A DNA stretch of 64,000 nt from CAVVEQ01 sp963828855. Lineage in GTDB: Bacteria > Chloroflexota > Anaerolineae > Anaerolineales > Anaerolineaceae. Both the position numbers and the translations under genes were made by a program. The notes below the pieces were generated by a model. It was given only the letters and a program-made list of their open reading frames with translations, was not told the origin of the DNA and ran no database searches. This document shows positions 56,730 through 64,000 of this stretch, piece after piece. The stretch's first letter is position 1. Each line of letters starts with the position of its first letter. Location of the stretch: assembly GCA_963828855.1 (NCBI GenBank), contig CAWHGB010000006.1, positions 1 through 64,000 on the forward strand, given 5' to 3'.

Positions 56730-58495
56730 ATGCCCCCTAATGAAATGGGATTTGATGCTGAAGACCGAGCAATACGGGAGGTTTTATTTGGGGATGAAGA
56801 GTTTCGAATACCACGATACCAACGGCATTATGCGTGGACAGAAGATCAGATATCCGAATTTTGGAATGATGTTACTGGATCAAACAAGAATTTATTTATT
56901 GGCTCGTTCATTTTTAATTATGAAACTGTAAATGATAATGGTTATGTTGAAGTAGTTGATGGTCAACAAAGATTGTTATCTTTTACCATTTTTAGCGCAG
57001 TGTTGGGAGTTCATCAAAGTCGGTTGAAAACGATCTTGCTAGGCGAATTCAGAGACAGGATATCGCGTTTGAAAATCGACAAGGTGAATATAAAAATCGA
57101 ATTAAATGTGGAGATTCGACCCAAGATATTTTGAGAAGAATATACAAAATTACGATAATGATATTCTAAATTCAATTCCAAAAACAAAAGAAGAAATACG
57201 ATTAAGAAAAACTATGAATATTTACTTAAGAAGGTCGAACAAGAATTAAAAAGATTTGATACAAAAGGGGAAAAAGTAATTTACATTGAGAGTCTCGAAA
57301 AAGAATCGAAGATTTATTGGTGATAAAAGTAAAAATAGAAAGTGAAGATGATGCTTATGAGATTTTTGAGACAACTAACGCTAGAGGTGTTGATTTATCC
57401 GTTGCAGATCTATTAAAAAATCGCAATTTTCAAACAAATTCGCGGAAAGATAAGAAAGATTTTGCGAAAGATGTTTGGCAGGAGATAGAAGCGAACATCT
57501 TGGCAACAAATACCGAATTAAAGAAATTCTTACGATATTTCTGGATATCCAAATACGAATACATTTCAGATAAAAATCTCTTTAGGGCTGTCAAAAAGGA
57601 AATAACGGATTGGGAATTATTCCTCTATGAATTAAGGAGGCACAGTTTGGTTTAATTTATTAATTGAGGGGAATGAACAAGACTGGAATGTTCTTAATAC
57701 AGACCAAAAGAAAATCGGAACAAAAATATTTAGATCAATTCAGGCATTACGCTGGATGAATGTAACTCAATGTTATATTTTCTTTCTATCAATCCTACGA
57801 AACATTGGAAGAAACTTGAAACAAATCCCTCAGATATCTTCTTAACGATAGAAAAGTTTACTTTCAATTATTCTGTGGTTTCGAAAATGCCAGGAAATGT
57901 TGTTGAAAAGATATACTCCGGATACGCTCAAAAAATCCAACATGCCGTAGAAAAAGAATCTCCCGGGAAAATTGGGGGAAAAATACAATCAATCCTAAGC
58001 GACTTAAAAACCGAGTTAAAGGAAATCAGACCTTCCTTTGAACTATTTACTGCTTCATATGCGGATTTATCGTATGACGTAATAATTCAGAAAAATCTCG
58101 TTCTCTAATCAAATATATTTTAGGTCAAATTAATGACAGTTATGGGGAAAATCGTGAAATTGTTATTAATTTTAATAATGTGAACACTGAACATTTATTA
58201 CCTCAGAACCCAGATTCCAAATGGAAATTAACAAAAAAGGAAATTAAAGGATACGTCGATCTTATTGGTAATTTAACGCTTGTTGATAAGAAGATTAATT
58301 CATCAATTGGGAATGGAATTATTGAAGAAAAAATGCCTGAATTACGAAAATCGGTTTTACCAATCACCATACATCTCGTTCGATTTCTAGAAGAAAACAA
58401 TCTCGAATGGAACGAATCGCTTATTAGAAAACGGCAAGAAGAATTTGCTAGAATTTCCTACGAGAAAATATCCGGGTTTATTAGTTTATTAATAA
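56730..58495 (+). CDS. GmrSD-like DUF262/DUF1524 protein, frameshifted
   Basis: About 590 residues when four pieces are joined. The DUF262 part has FRIPRYQRHYAWTEDQISEF and the nucleotide-binding motif VVDGQQRLLSFTIF, then FETTNARGVDLSVADLL. The C-terminal DUF1524 part has the HNH-like NTEHLLPQNPDSKW and IGNLTLVDKKINSSIGN. This order is that of GmrSD type IV systems, which use NTP hydrolysis and cut glucosylated-hydroxymethylcytosine DNA. Breaks lie near 57130, 57310, 57650, 57760, 58110 and at the end. The gene is AT-rich. The start at 56730 follows GGAGAAG. Several breaks lie in A/T runs, so error or decay are both possible. Confidence 0.82.
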
Positions 58496-58507
58496 TAATC
58501 GTAAGAT

Positions 58508-58635
58508 TTAATTCCCCCACCCCACCCAGCTTGCCTGCAAACCTCCCCACCAGCCCGGCCGAGAGGGTGAAAAGCGCATAGACCGCGCCGGTAGCGGGGT
58601 CGGCCATGCGCACCGCCGCACCGCCGTTCTGCTTT
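58508..58635 (-). pseudogene. Short coding remnant at the right edge of the island
   Basis: On the minus strand a GC-rich stretch reads MADPATGAVYALFTLSAGLV followed by GRFAGKLGG, with hydrophobic, transporter-like character and no start or end. Composition changes abruptly at about 58510 from the AT-rich island. It may be the remains of a gene cut by the island's arrival. Family not recognised. Confidence 0.35.
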
Positions 58636-58713
58636 CAAATATCCACTTCATCATGCTAACGGGAATGATGAAAAGCGACCTATAATAAAATGAGATATTC
58701 ACTGGAGGGACCC

Positions 58714-59850
58714 ATGAGCGACCAAGTTTCTGTGCAGGATAATATTCCAACAACCAGCGCACCCGCCAAAACAGGAGGCGCGCGATTCCTGGAAGAGCTG
58801 CTCTGGCTGGCGATGGGGCTGGTGCTGCCGGCAGGCAGCTTCACCTTTTATAAAAAGGCGGCAAAGCGCAGCGCGGGCTGGGCGGTGCTGTTCTTCCTCC
58901 TGTTCACCAGTGCCCTAGCTGTCATCTCCGCGCTGGCGTTCAACCGCCAGGTGGATACCGCCGTGACAGACATTGAAAAAGAGTTGACGAAAATGGTCTT
59001 CCCGGCCATCACCGTGCGCAACGGCGTGGCAACTGCCAGGGGTCCGCAGCCCTATACGATCTACGGCAGCGACAGGGAGATCTTCGCCATCGATACCACC
59101 GGCGAGATCCAGGAGATCGACCGTACGCGCTTCCGCGCCGGCTTTTTAATCACACGCGACGGCATCCAGATCGTGGACAACAATGGCCGCGATCAATGGG
59201 TGAGCTGGGCGGACGTGCAGGGGATGATCGGTCAGGACCCGCTGGTGATCGACAAGAATGCCATCCTGGGCTGGGTCGGCATCCTCCTGGGGTACATCAA
59301 AGCGGCCGCGCTGGGGGGCATCTGGCTGTGGGAGGTGCTGGGCAGGTTGTTGATCCTGCTGGTGGTCGCGTTGATCCTGTGGGGCATCGGAGCGCTCGTC
59401 AAACCGGGTACAGGCTTTGGTCACGTTCTGGCGGTGGGCATCTATACCTATGTTCCGGCGGTGTATCTAAATTTCGTTCTCAACCAGGCCGGGGCGAAAT
59501 TCCCCTTTAAGCTCGAGCCTGGGGCACACCCTGCTCTGGGCGGCGATGCTTCTATTCACCCTGGATGTTTTCGGGAAGGGGGGGCTATCGCGCGAGCGCT
59601 CCCTGCGGCCGTGGCGGGTGCTGATCGGCGTTCCCGGCGCTGATCCTCATGCCGCTGCAGGCGGTGCAGGGCTGGGAGAGCGGCGTGGCCTGGTCGGTGA
59701 TCGCCTGGGGGGTGATGGAGATCGCGCTGCTGGCCATCGGCATCCAGGGCGTGCTTACCCAACCGCAGGAGGAACCCGCGCCAGGGATTAACGGATTCAA
59801 CCACCCGGGCAGGCGGCTCCAGGTTGATGCCGGTACGGTAAACCATCACA
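58714..59850 (+). CDS. DUF1189-like membrane protein, frameshifted
   Basis: The ATG at 58714 follows GGAGGGACC. Helix 1 (WAVLFFLLFTSALAVISALAF) is followed by an extracytoplasmic part with YTIYGSDREIFAIDTTGEI and ITRDGIQIVDNNG, characteristic of DUF1189. Four more helices follow (LGRLLILLVVALILWGIGAL, GHVLAVGIYTYVPAVYLNFV). Breaks near 59520 and 59635 displace the last helices (LPALSIIP-type, WSVIAWGVMEIALLAIGI) into other frames, so the true stop, placed near 59850, is approximate. Function unknown. Confidence 0.72.
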
Positions 59851-59861
59851 AGTTAAACAAT

Positions 59862-59885
59862 AAAAGCGCGGAACCCCGCGCTTTT
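59862..59885. terminator. Bidirectional terminator
   Basis: AAAAGCGCGG pairs perfectly with CCGCGCTTTT over AACC, giving A and T tracts in the stem base on both strands. It lies between the convergent genes ending near 59850 and at 59903. Confidence 0.9.
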
Positions 59886-59902
59886 ATGATACGAAGGGGG
59901 CT

Positions 59903-60440
59903 CTATTTGGCGGTTTTCCCCAGTTTCAGGTACCCGCCCTGGTAGGCGACGCCCAACCCGGCGAGCGCCAGGGTGATCAGCGTGCCCAAGGCTCCATTCA
60001 GGAAGGGCAGCCAGACGGTGAGCCCGCGGGTGACGAGCAGCCCGCCGATCAGCCCGGCCAGGATGAGCACCGCCCAGTCCTTGAACCGGCTTGTCAGGAT
60101 GAATCCAACCACCCCGCCGGCGGCCATAAAGAACCATCCCATCAGACCGGGCTGCGGGGTGAAAAGTTCCAGGAACGCCAGCGCGATGGCTGCGCCGGCC
60201 AGCACGCCCAGAACCAGGATGACGATATTGATGATGCCCTTGGCGAAAGGAGACCGCGAAGAAACCGATCACGCCCAGGAGCAGGGGCACGATGATGAGC
60301 GTGAAGGGGTCCGATCCGCCCGGGAAGAGCGAGACGAGCGCAACGCCGAGCAGCGCGCCCACCGCCGCGCCGAGCACCGAAAGGCGTTTGCCGAACACGA
60401 GAACTACGATACCGATCGCGATTACAAGAATGGGAAACAT
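59903..60440 (-). CDS. Membrane protein, DUF4203-like, frameshifted
   Basis: About 178 residues with six or seven helices. The first part (ILVIAIGIVVLVFGKRLSV, GALLGVALVSLFPGG) breaks near 60245 and continues as IALAFLELFTPQPGLMGWFF and GLIGGLLVTRGLTVWLPF, ending GGYLKLGKTAK. The glycine-rich packing resembles DUF4203/TM7S3-type proteins. The start at 60440 follows CCGGAGGTAA. Function unknown. Confidence 0.7.
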
Positions 60441-60462
60441 GGTTTTACCTCCGGAAATATAG

Positions 60463-61615
60463 TTATGAAAAAGAGCATGGTCGCGTCATTTTCCCTTGCG
60501 ATCCTTCGCCCCGGGATTCCATGCGGGAGGTAAAGGTCGCCTTGGTCTTCCCCCACAGGTCCTTCACCTGCCGCATCGCCTGGGTCCGTTCTTCTTTCTC
60601 CTCCTCCCCGGTTTCACGCAGGAGGGTGGCGATCGGCCGGGTGGCCGGGAACTGCCCCATGATCGTCAGTACGAGCAGGGTGAGAGGAACGGAAAGGATG
60701 GCTCCGATCCCCCCCAGCAGGAATCCCCAGAAGAACAGGCCGACGAAGATCACCAGCGGGCTGATCTTCAGACCTTTGCCTGCCAACCTGGGCTTCACAA
60801 GGAGCTCAACTCCCCCGTTGATCACTATGTAACCGATAAAAACAACGATAGCGGTCTGGATGCCATACTGGGCGTAGGCCATCAGCACAGGCGGGATGAG
60901 GGCAACCCAGAATCCGATGGTGGGGATGTAACCCATGAACCAGGAAAGCAGACCCCCAGAGCAGGGCGTAATCGACCCCCAGCAGAGCGAGGAAGATGGT
61001 ATTCCCCAGAGCGACCAGGAAATTGATGCCGGTCAGGATGGTCATATAGTGCTGCACGCCGCCGGTGAGTTCGCTGATGCGCCCGACGACCGGGGCGTTG
61101 GGATCGATCTCCTTGCGGGTTTTCTTATCCAGGTTCATCGCGGCGGCGATCATAAAGAAGAAGATGGCCAGGGCGAGAACGAATTGGGTGACGATGGTCA
61201 GTGTGGCTGAAATGGCTCCCGCGGCGATAGGCCCAAGCTGCGCGGTCGCCTCAGATATATTGATGGTGGTTGAAGCAAAGAGGTCGGGGGTGGTGGTGCT
61301 GGATCCTTCGGGGGAGGACTGGGAAAGCAATGCCGGCAACTCGGTGGCGAGCCTGGTGACGGAGAAGAACACCGTGCCGATCACCAGCAGGAGGACGGTG
61401 ACCACCAGCAGGATGGCTGCCGCCATTGCCAGGCCGCGCTTCCAGCCCTTGCGCACCAGGTACCCGGGCAGCGGCAGGACGGTGATGGTGATGACGACGG
61501 AGAGCAGGACGGGGTTGAGAACCGCGGAGAGCGCCTGGACGCCGAACATGATGACGACCACGGCGGCGATCCCCACCAGATAGGCCACCAGCTTTCCGGA
61601 AGAACTGTTCATCAT
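60463..61615 (-). CDS. AI-2E family transporter (UPF0118), frameshifted
   Basis: About 380 residues. It begins with paired helices (VAYLVGIAAVVVIMFGVQAL, PVLLSVVITITVLPLPGYLV), then a soluble loop of about 60 residues, and RISELTGGVQHYMTILTGIN. After a break near 60950 come GYIPTIGFWVALIPPVLMAY, GVELLVKPRLAGKGLKISPL and LFFWGFLLGGIGAILSVPLT, the conserved C-terminal half of the family. The start at 61615 follows AAAGGGA. Family members include Na+/H+ antiporters and the AI-2 exporter TqsA. Confidence 0.87.
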
Positions 61616-61718
61616 GGCGCGATCCCTTTCGTGGAAACCGGGGCTCAGTAAGCCACTGGGTGGTTCCAGGGATTAATTATAGCCGCAAGTGGGAGAGGGG
61701 GAGGGACTTGAGTCGTCA

Positions 61719-61745
61719 GGCGGTCACCGGGTGTGTGATGCCGCC
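61719..61745. repeat. Dispersed palindromic repeat, variant stem, copy 6
   Basis: GGCGGTCAC, CGGGTGT and GTGATGCCGCC: the same stem sequence as the copy at 62566 with one bulge. It supplies the stop codon of the methyltransferase reading frame. Confidence 0.65.
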
Positions 61746-62482
61746 ATCACATTCTCGGTGTCGATCCTGATTCTATGACAATTAATTGATGTCGGGATTA
61801 CAACCACTCCCGACTTATGTTGATTCTTCTTAGCATTTCCACGGATATAGCCGATCAAAGAAAGTCCGAAGATACGGAATTTTGCCGGTCCATATTCAAT
61901 GCCGGTGAAGCCAGCCGATTCCATCAAAGGGGAAAGCACCCGCAGGTCATCATCCGCTGAAAACCCCAGCAACCCGTGGGCGATGGACCGCTGAATTGGC
62001 TGGGTGGGGAGAGCAAGGTCCAGGATGAGCCAGCGACCGCCGGGTTTGAGCACCCGGAATACTTCGGAAATTCCCTTGCGGCGGGTTTCCTCAGACATGT
62101 GGAAGATCATAAAGCTGCACAGCACGACATCGAAAGAATTTTTATCGAAGGGGATGTCGGCAATACTTCCCTCTTGAAAGTTGATTTCCTCGCCTGCCTC
62201 AACTGCCTTCTTTTGGCTGGCTTCGATCATACCGGGGATGATATCTATCCCAAACGCCTTCCCAGATGCTCCAGCTGCTTTTTTGGCAGCCAGGGCCAGC
62301 GTACCGGTTCCGCAGCCCACTTCCAAGAAAGAGTCGCCGGGTTTGACACCGGCCAGCTCAACGGTCACCTGGCGCAATTTGGCCTCGCGACCAAAGGTGG
62401 CGCGTTTCATATACGTATCGTAGGTATCCACTACCTTTTCCATCTGGCTCTTGATTTCCTGATCAACATCCTGCTGCGCCAT
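61724..62482 (-). CDS. UbiE-like SAM methyltransferase with repeat-encoded tail
   Basis: A 252-residue class I methyltransferase. Motif I is FLEVGCGTGTLALAAKKAAG, motif IV NSFDVVLCSFMIFHMSEETR and post-motif FRVLKPGGRWLILDLALP, all intact. The start at 62482 follows CTGGAGGTTTC. The natural domain ends around SLIGYIRGNAKK; the last 25 or so residues are encoded by two palindromic repeat copies (61719-61745 and 61791-61814). Substrate unknown. Confidence 0.88.
   Translation of the reverse strand: MAQQDVDQEIKSQMEKVVDTYDTYMKRATFGREAKLRQVTVELAGVKPGDSFLEVGCGTGTLALAAKKAAGASGKAFGIDIIPGMIEASQKKAVEAGEEINFQEGSIADIPFDKNSFDVVLCSFMIFHMSEETRRKGISEVFRVLKPGGRWLILDLALPTQPIQRSIAHGLLGFSADDDLRVLSPLMESAGFTGIEYGPAKFRIFGLSLIGYIRGNAKKNQHKSGVVVIPTSINCHRIRIDTENVMAASHTR
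61791..61814. repeat. Dispersed palindromic repeat, copy 7
   Basis: Arms GTCGGGA and TCCCGAC around TTACAACCAC. It lies inside the 3' end of the methyltransferase frame. Confidence 0.65.
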
Positions 62483-62565
62483 CGAAACCTCCAGGATTAA
62501 TTACTTCATAATTTGAGAATTCACCCATATGTTGCTTTGGGTTAATATGTAAATTATATGTGCGT

Positions 62566-62595
62566 CGTAGGGCGGTCACCGGTTGCGTGACCGCC
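62566..62595. repeat. Dispersed palindromic repeat, variant stem, copy 8
   Basis: CGTAG, then GGCGGTCAC, loop CGGTTGC, GTGACCGCC and CAT. Flanks and loop match the copy at 62682 read on the other strand, while the stem sequence differs with pairing preserved. It lies about 85 bases upstream of the methyltransferase start. Confidence 0.8.
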
Positions 62596-62681
62596 ATCAA
62601 CCAACCATAGCCCGCTTCCCTTCAATCGATATCCATTCTTGCGTGGCATACATTCATTGTATATTAGATCGTTAAATGAAT

Positions 62682-62711
62682 GTCGGGGACGAAACCGGTC
62701 CCCGACCTACG
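62682..62711. repeat. Dispersed palindromic repeat, copy 9
   Basis: A perfect copy: arms GTCGGGGAC and GTCCCCGAC around GAAACCG, followed by CTACG. Confidence 0.85.
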
Positions 62712-62731
62712 CGGATTGAAAACGGGAAAAT

Positions 62732-62753
62732 AAAAAAACCGCCGCAGTCGGTT
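62732..62753 (-). terminator. Terminator for the tRNA-like transcript
   Basis: On the minus strand AACCG and CGGTT arms enclose a seven-base loop and are followed by seven Ts. It is the first clear stop signal downstream of the tRNA-like gene. The 430-base stretch 62483-62912 otherwise holds only palindromic repeats and the degenerate tRNA copy, with no gene. Confidence 0.65.
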
Positions 62754-62800
62754 TACCCCTCCCCAGCCCTCCCCTAAAAATAGGGGAGGGAGAAAAGAAA

Positions 62801-62885
62801 GGTGACCGCGAAGGCTCGAATATCACACCCGTAGGGTGCCCTTAACCAAATGCGGTTTTCCCAGTCGATTGAAATCACCTCCCCG
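62801..62885 (-). pseudogene. Degenerate partial copy of the adjacent tRNA
   Basis: The minus strand contains TTTGGTTAAGGG, a 19-base interruption, and then TTCGAGCCTTCGCGGTCACC, which matches the T-arm and acceptor 3' strand of the tRNA-like gene at 62913. The 5' half is not recognisable. The similarity extends into the flanking G-rich hairpin sequence, so a segment was duplicated (62771-62820 against 62887-62934). Confidence 0.6.
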
Positions 62886-62912
62886 ACCCTAAAATAGGGG
62901 AGGGAGAAAGAA

Positions 62913-63006
62913 GGTGAGCGCGAAGGGGCTCGAACCCTTAACCAATGGCTTAAAAGGGTACTTGATAGAACCGAAACCCACTGCTCTACCATTGAGCTAC
63001 GCGCCC
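62913..63006 (-). tRNA. tRNA-Lys-like gene with an extra ~20 bases in the anticodon arm
   Basis: Read on the minus strand from 63006: acceptor GGGCGCG, then TA, D-arm GCTC/AATGGTA/GAGC, and T-arm AAGGG/TTCGAGC/CCCTT, closed by CGCGCTC and ACC. The anticodon region should hold 17 bases. Here GTGGG is separated from CTTTTAA and GCCAT by about 20 additional bases, and one stem pair is lost. Without them the arm would resemble tRNA-Lys(UUU). The other arms are intact and a promoter lies upstream. It may be a pseudo-tRNA, an assembly error, or carry an unusual insert. Confidence 0.6.
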
Positions 63007-63017
63007 AAACGGTTCCC

Positions 63018-63046
63018 ATTTTATCATAGCATCCAAAAAACTGTAA
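63018..63046 (-). promoter_or_regulatory. Promoter of the tRNA-like gene
   Basis: On the minus strand TTACAG (63046-63041) and TAAAAT (63023-63018) are separated by 17 bases, with the tRNA 5' end 11 bases downstream. Confidence 0.7.
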
Positions 63047-63131
63047 GCAGATTGGAAAGTCCCACCGCTATCCCCCGCAGGGAGGTGTGTATATAATCTT
63101 ATCAGGTACATTCCCTCCCGGAGAAACTTCG

Positions 63132-64000
63132 ATGGAGCTAGCCCCCGATTTCGTCCTCAAAGAGCGTTACCAGATCATGCGCAGCCTGGGTCATGGCGGT
63201 ATGGGCGCGGTCTATCTGGCACATGATACCGTGCTCGATCACGTTGTGGCGGTCAAGGCCAATCACAGCCCGGCGGAGGAAGCCGAGGAACAGTTCCTCA
63301 AGGAAGCAAGGCTGCTGGCTGCCCTGCGCCACCCCACCCTCCCGCGGGTCACCGATTATTTCATCATCGGCGAGGAACAGTACCTGGTGATGGATTACAT
63401 CCCGGGGGATTCCTTCGACGTGATCCTCAAGGAAGACGGCATCCAACCGATGGAGATGGTTATGCAGTGGGCGCAGCAGCTCGGCTCGGCCATCAGCTAC
63501 CTCCACCGCCAGAAGCCGCCGGTCATCCACCGCGATATCAAACCCGCCAACATCAAACTGATGCCCACCGGTGAAGTGATCCTGGTGGATTTTGGGATCG
63601 CCAAGGTTTCTGATGGAACCAACGCCACCACCGCCGGGGCGCAGGGGTTCACCCCCGGTTACTCCCCGCCCGAGCAATACGGCGGCGCGCACACCGGGCC
63701 TTATTCCGATCAATACTCCCTGGCGGCCACGCTCTACCAATTGCTAACAAACCATCAGCCGGAGGACGGGCTGCAGCGCCTGATGGGCTCTGCGGTGCTG
63801 GCTCCCATGAAGGTGCTCAACCCGGCGGTGCCGGAGGGGATGCAGGCGGTGATCGAGCGGGCGATGGCGCCCAAGCCAGAGGAGCGCTACCCCAGCGTGG
63901 ATGCCTTCCTCAAGGCGCTCACACCCTTCACTTCACAGACCCTGATGGTCAAGCCGGAATATGACCGCCCGGGAAAAGGCAGCTCCCCCCCGCCAGGCGA
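63132..64000 (+). CDS. Serine/threonine protein kinase, 3' end beyond the window
   Basis: A PknB-type eukaryotic-like kinase, with 289 codons present and open at the window edge. The glycine loop SLGHGGMGAVYLAHD is at residues 19-33 and the VAIK-type lysine is in VVAVKANH. The catalytic loop is VIHRDIKPANIKL, with VDFGIAK as the DFG, and the activation segment ends in GYSPPEQY. The domain closes with APKPEERYPSVDAFLKAL near residue 260, followed by a proline- and serine-rich linker (KGSSPPPG) that usually leads to a membrane helix or sensor. The start at 63132 follows GGAGAAAC. It faces away from the tRNA-like gene. Confidence 0.93.
   Translation, partial: MELAPDFVLKERYQIMRSLGHGGMGAVYLAHDTVLDHVVAVKANHSPAEEAEEQFLKEARLLAALRHPTLPRVTDYFIIGEEQYLVMDYIPGDSFDVILKEDGIQPMEMVMQWAQQLGSAISYLHRQKPPVIHRDIKPANIKLMPTGEVILVDFGIAKVSDGTNATTAGAQGFTPGYSPPEQYGGAHTGPYSDQYSLAATLYQLLTNHQPEDGLQRLMGSAVLAPMKVLNPAVPEGMQAVIERAMAPKPEERYPSVDAFLKALTPFTSQTLMVKPEYDRPGKGSSPPPG

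Noticed and set aside
49875..62711. CRISPR array from the repeated palindromes
   Set aside because: Copies are kilobases apart, unequally spaced, and lie between genes; no cas gene is present.

Overview
The window looks like a piece of a Chloroflexota genome, most likely Anaerolineae. The evidence is indirect: sugar ABC uptake beside GPH symporters and GH4 catabolism, an F420-type (Ddn-like) oxidoreductase, a stand-alone bacterial Elp3, many GNAT and SRPBCC genes, and a moderately high GC content broken by one AT-rich stretch. No ribosomal RNA or other taxonomic anchor is present, so the assignment is inference. Many clear genes, including the essential ones rpoD, murJ and rdgB, are split by single-base frameshifts, several at short homopolymers. 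I read most of these as assembly or sequencing indels and have merged the pieces into one feature each, stating where the frame breaks.

Region 1 (1-1845): the 3' part of an ABC-F ATPase and a small chagasin-like lipoprotein. Region 2 (1871-16613): a 14.7 kb co-directional catabolic cluster that starts at a consensus promoter overlain by two LacI-type operators. It encodes a LacI regulator, a complete sugar ABC importer without its ATPase, two GPH symporters, a ceramidase-fold hydrolase, a Gfo/Idh/MocA dehydrogenase, a GH4 glycosidase, a ChbG/YdjC deacetylase, a BadF-type sugar kinase, a GNAT protein and a DegT-type aminotransferase. GH4 plus ChbG plus a GlcNAc-kinase-like protein suggests handling of a beta-linked amino-sugar disaccharide without a PTS. 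Region 3 (16782-21342): a PAS-GGDEF diguanylate cyclase, then a long structured leader RNA with a transcription terminator in front of a soluble PRC-MgtE_N-CBS protein and an NRAMP-fold transporter whose metal-site motifs resemble the NRMT magnesium branch.

Region 4 (21368-29185, minus strand): a SagB-type oxidoreductase, a GNAT protein, MurJ, an F420-type reductase, a cobalamin-riboswitch-controlled BtuFCD importer, and a two-gene unit of a LysM protein and a lysine-rich-tailed protein. Region 5 (29329-36729): a badly broken PEP-synthase-like gene, small regulatory, repair and housekeeping genes (PAS, DUF493, TfoX-N, ATL, histidine phosphatase, RdgB), and YceD-rpoD behind a near-perfect promoter. 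Region 6 (36733-54675): mostly accessory genes, including a divergent Elp3/Trm9-like pair, an XRE membrane regulator with phased direct repeats, an ABC-2 exporter, and a run of tandem GNAT genes with a duplicated spacer. Region 7 (54739-58510): an AT-rich mini-island with an Mrr endonuclease, a uracil-DNA-glycosylase-like protein and a GmrSD-like DUF262/DUF1524 protein, each separated by copies of a dispersed palindrome. Region 8 (58714-64000): membrane proteins, a methyltransferase flanked by palindromic repeats, an abnormal tRNA-Lys-like gene with a degenerate partial copy, and the start of a serine/threonine kinase that runs off the end.

The strongest candidates for something undescribed are the metal-transport leader RNA (18427-18740), the dispersed hairpin family whose stems change in a compensatory way (49875-62711), and the PTS-free chb-like cluster.
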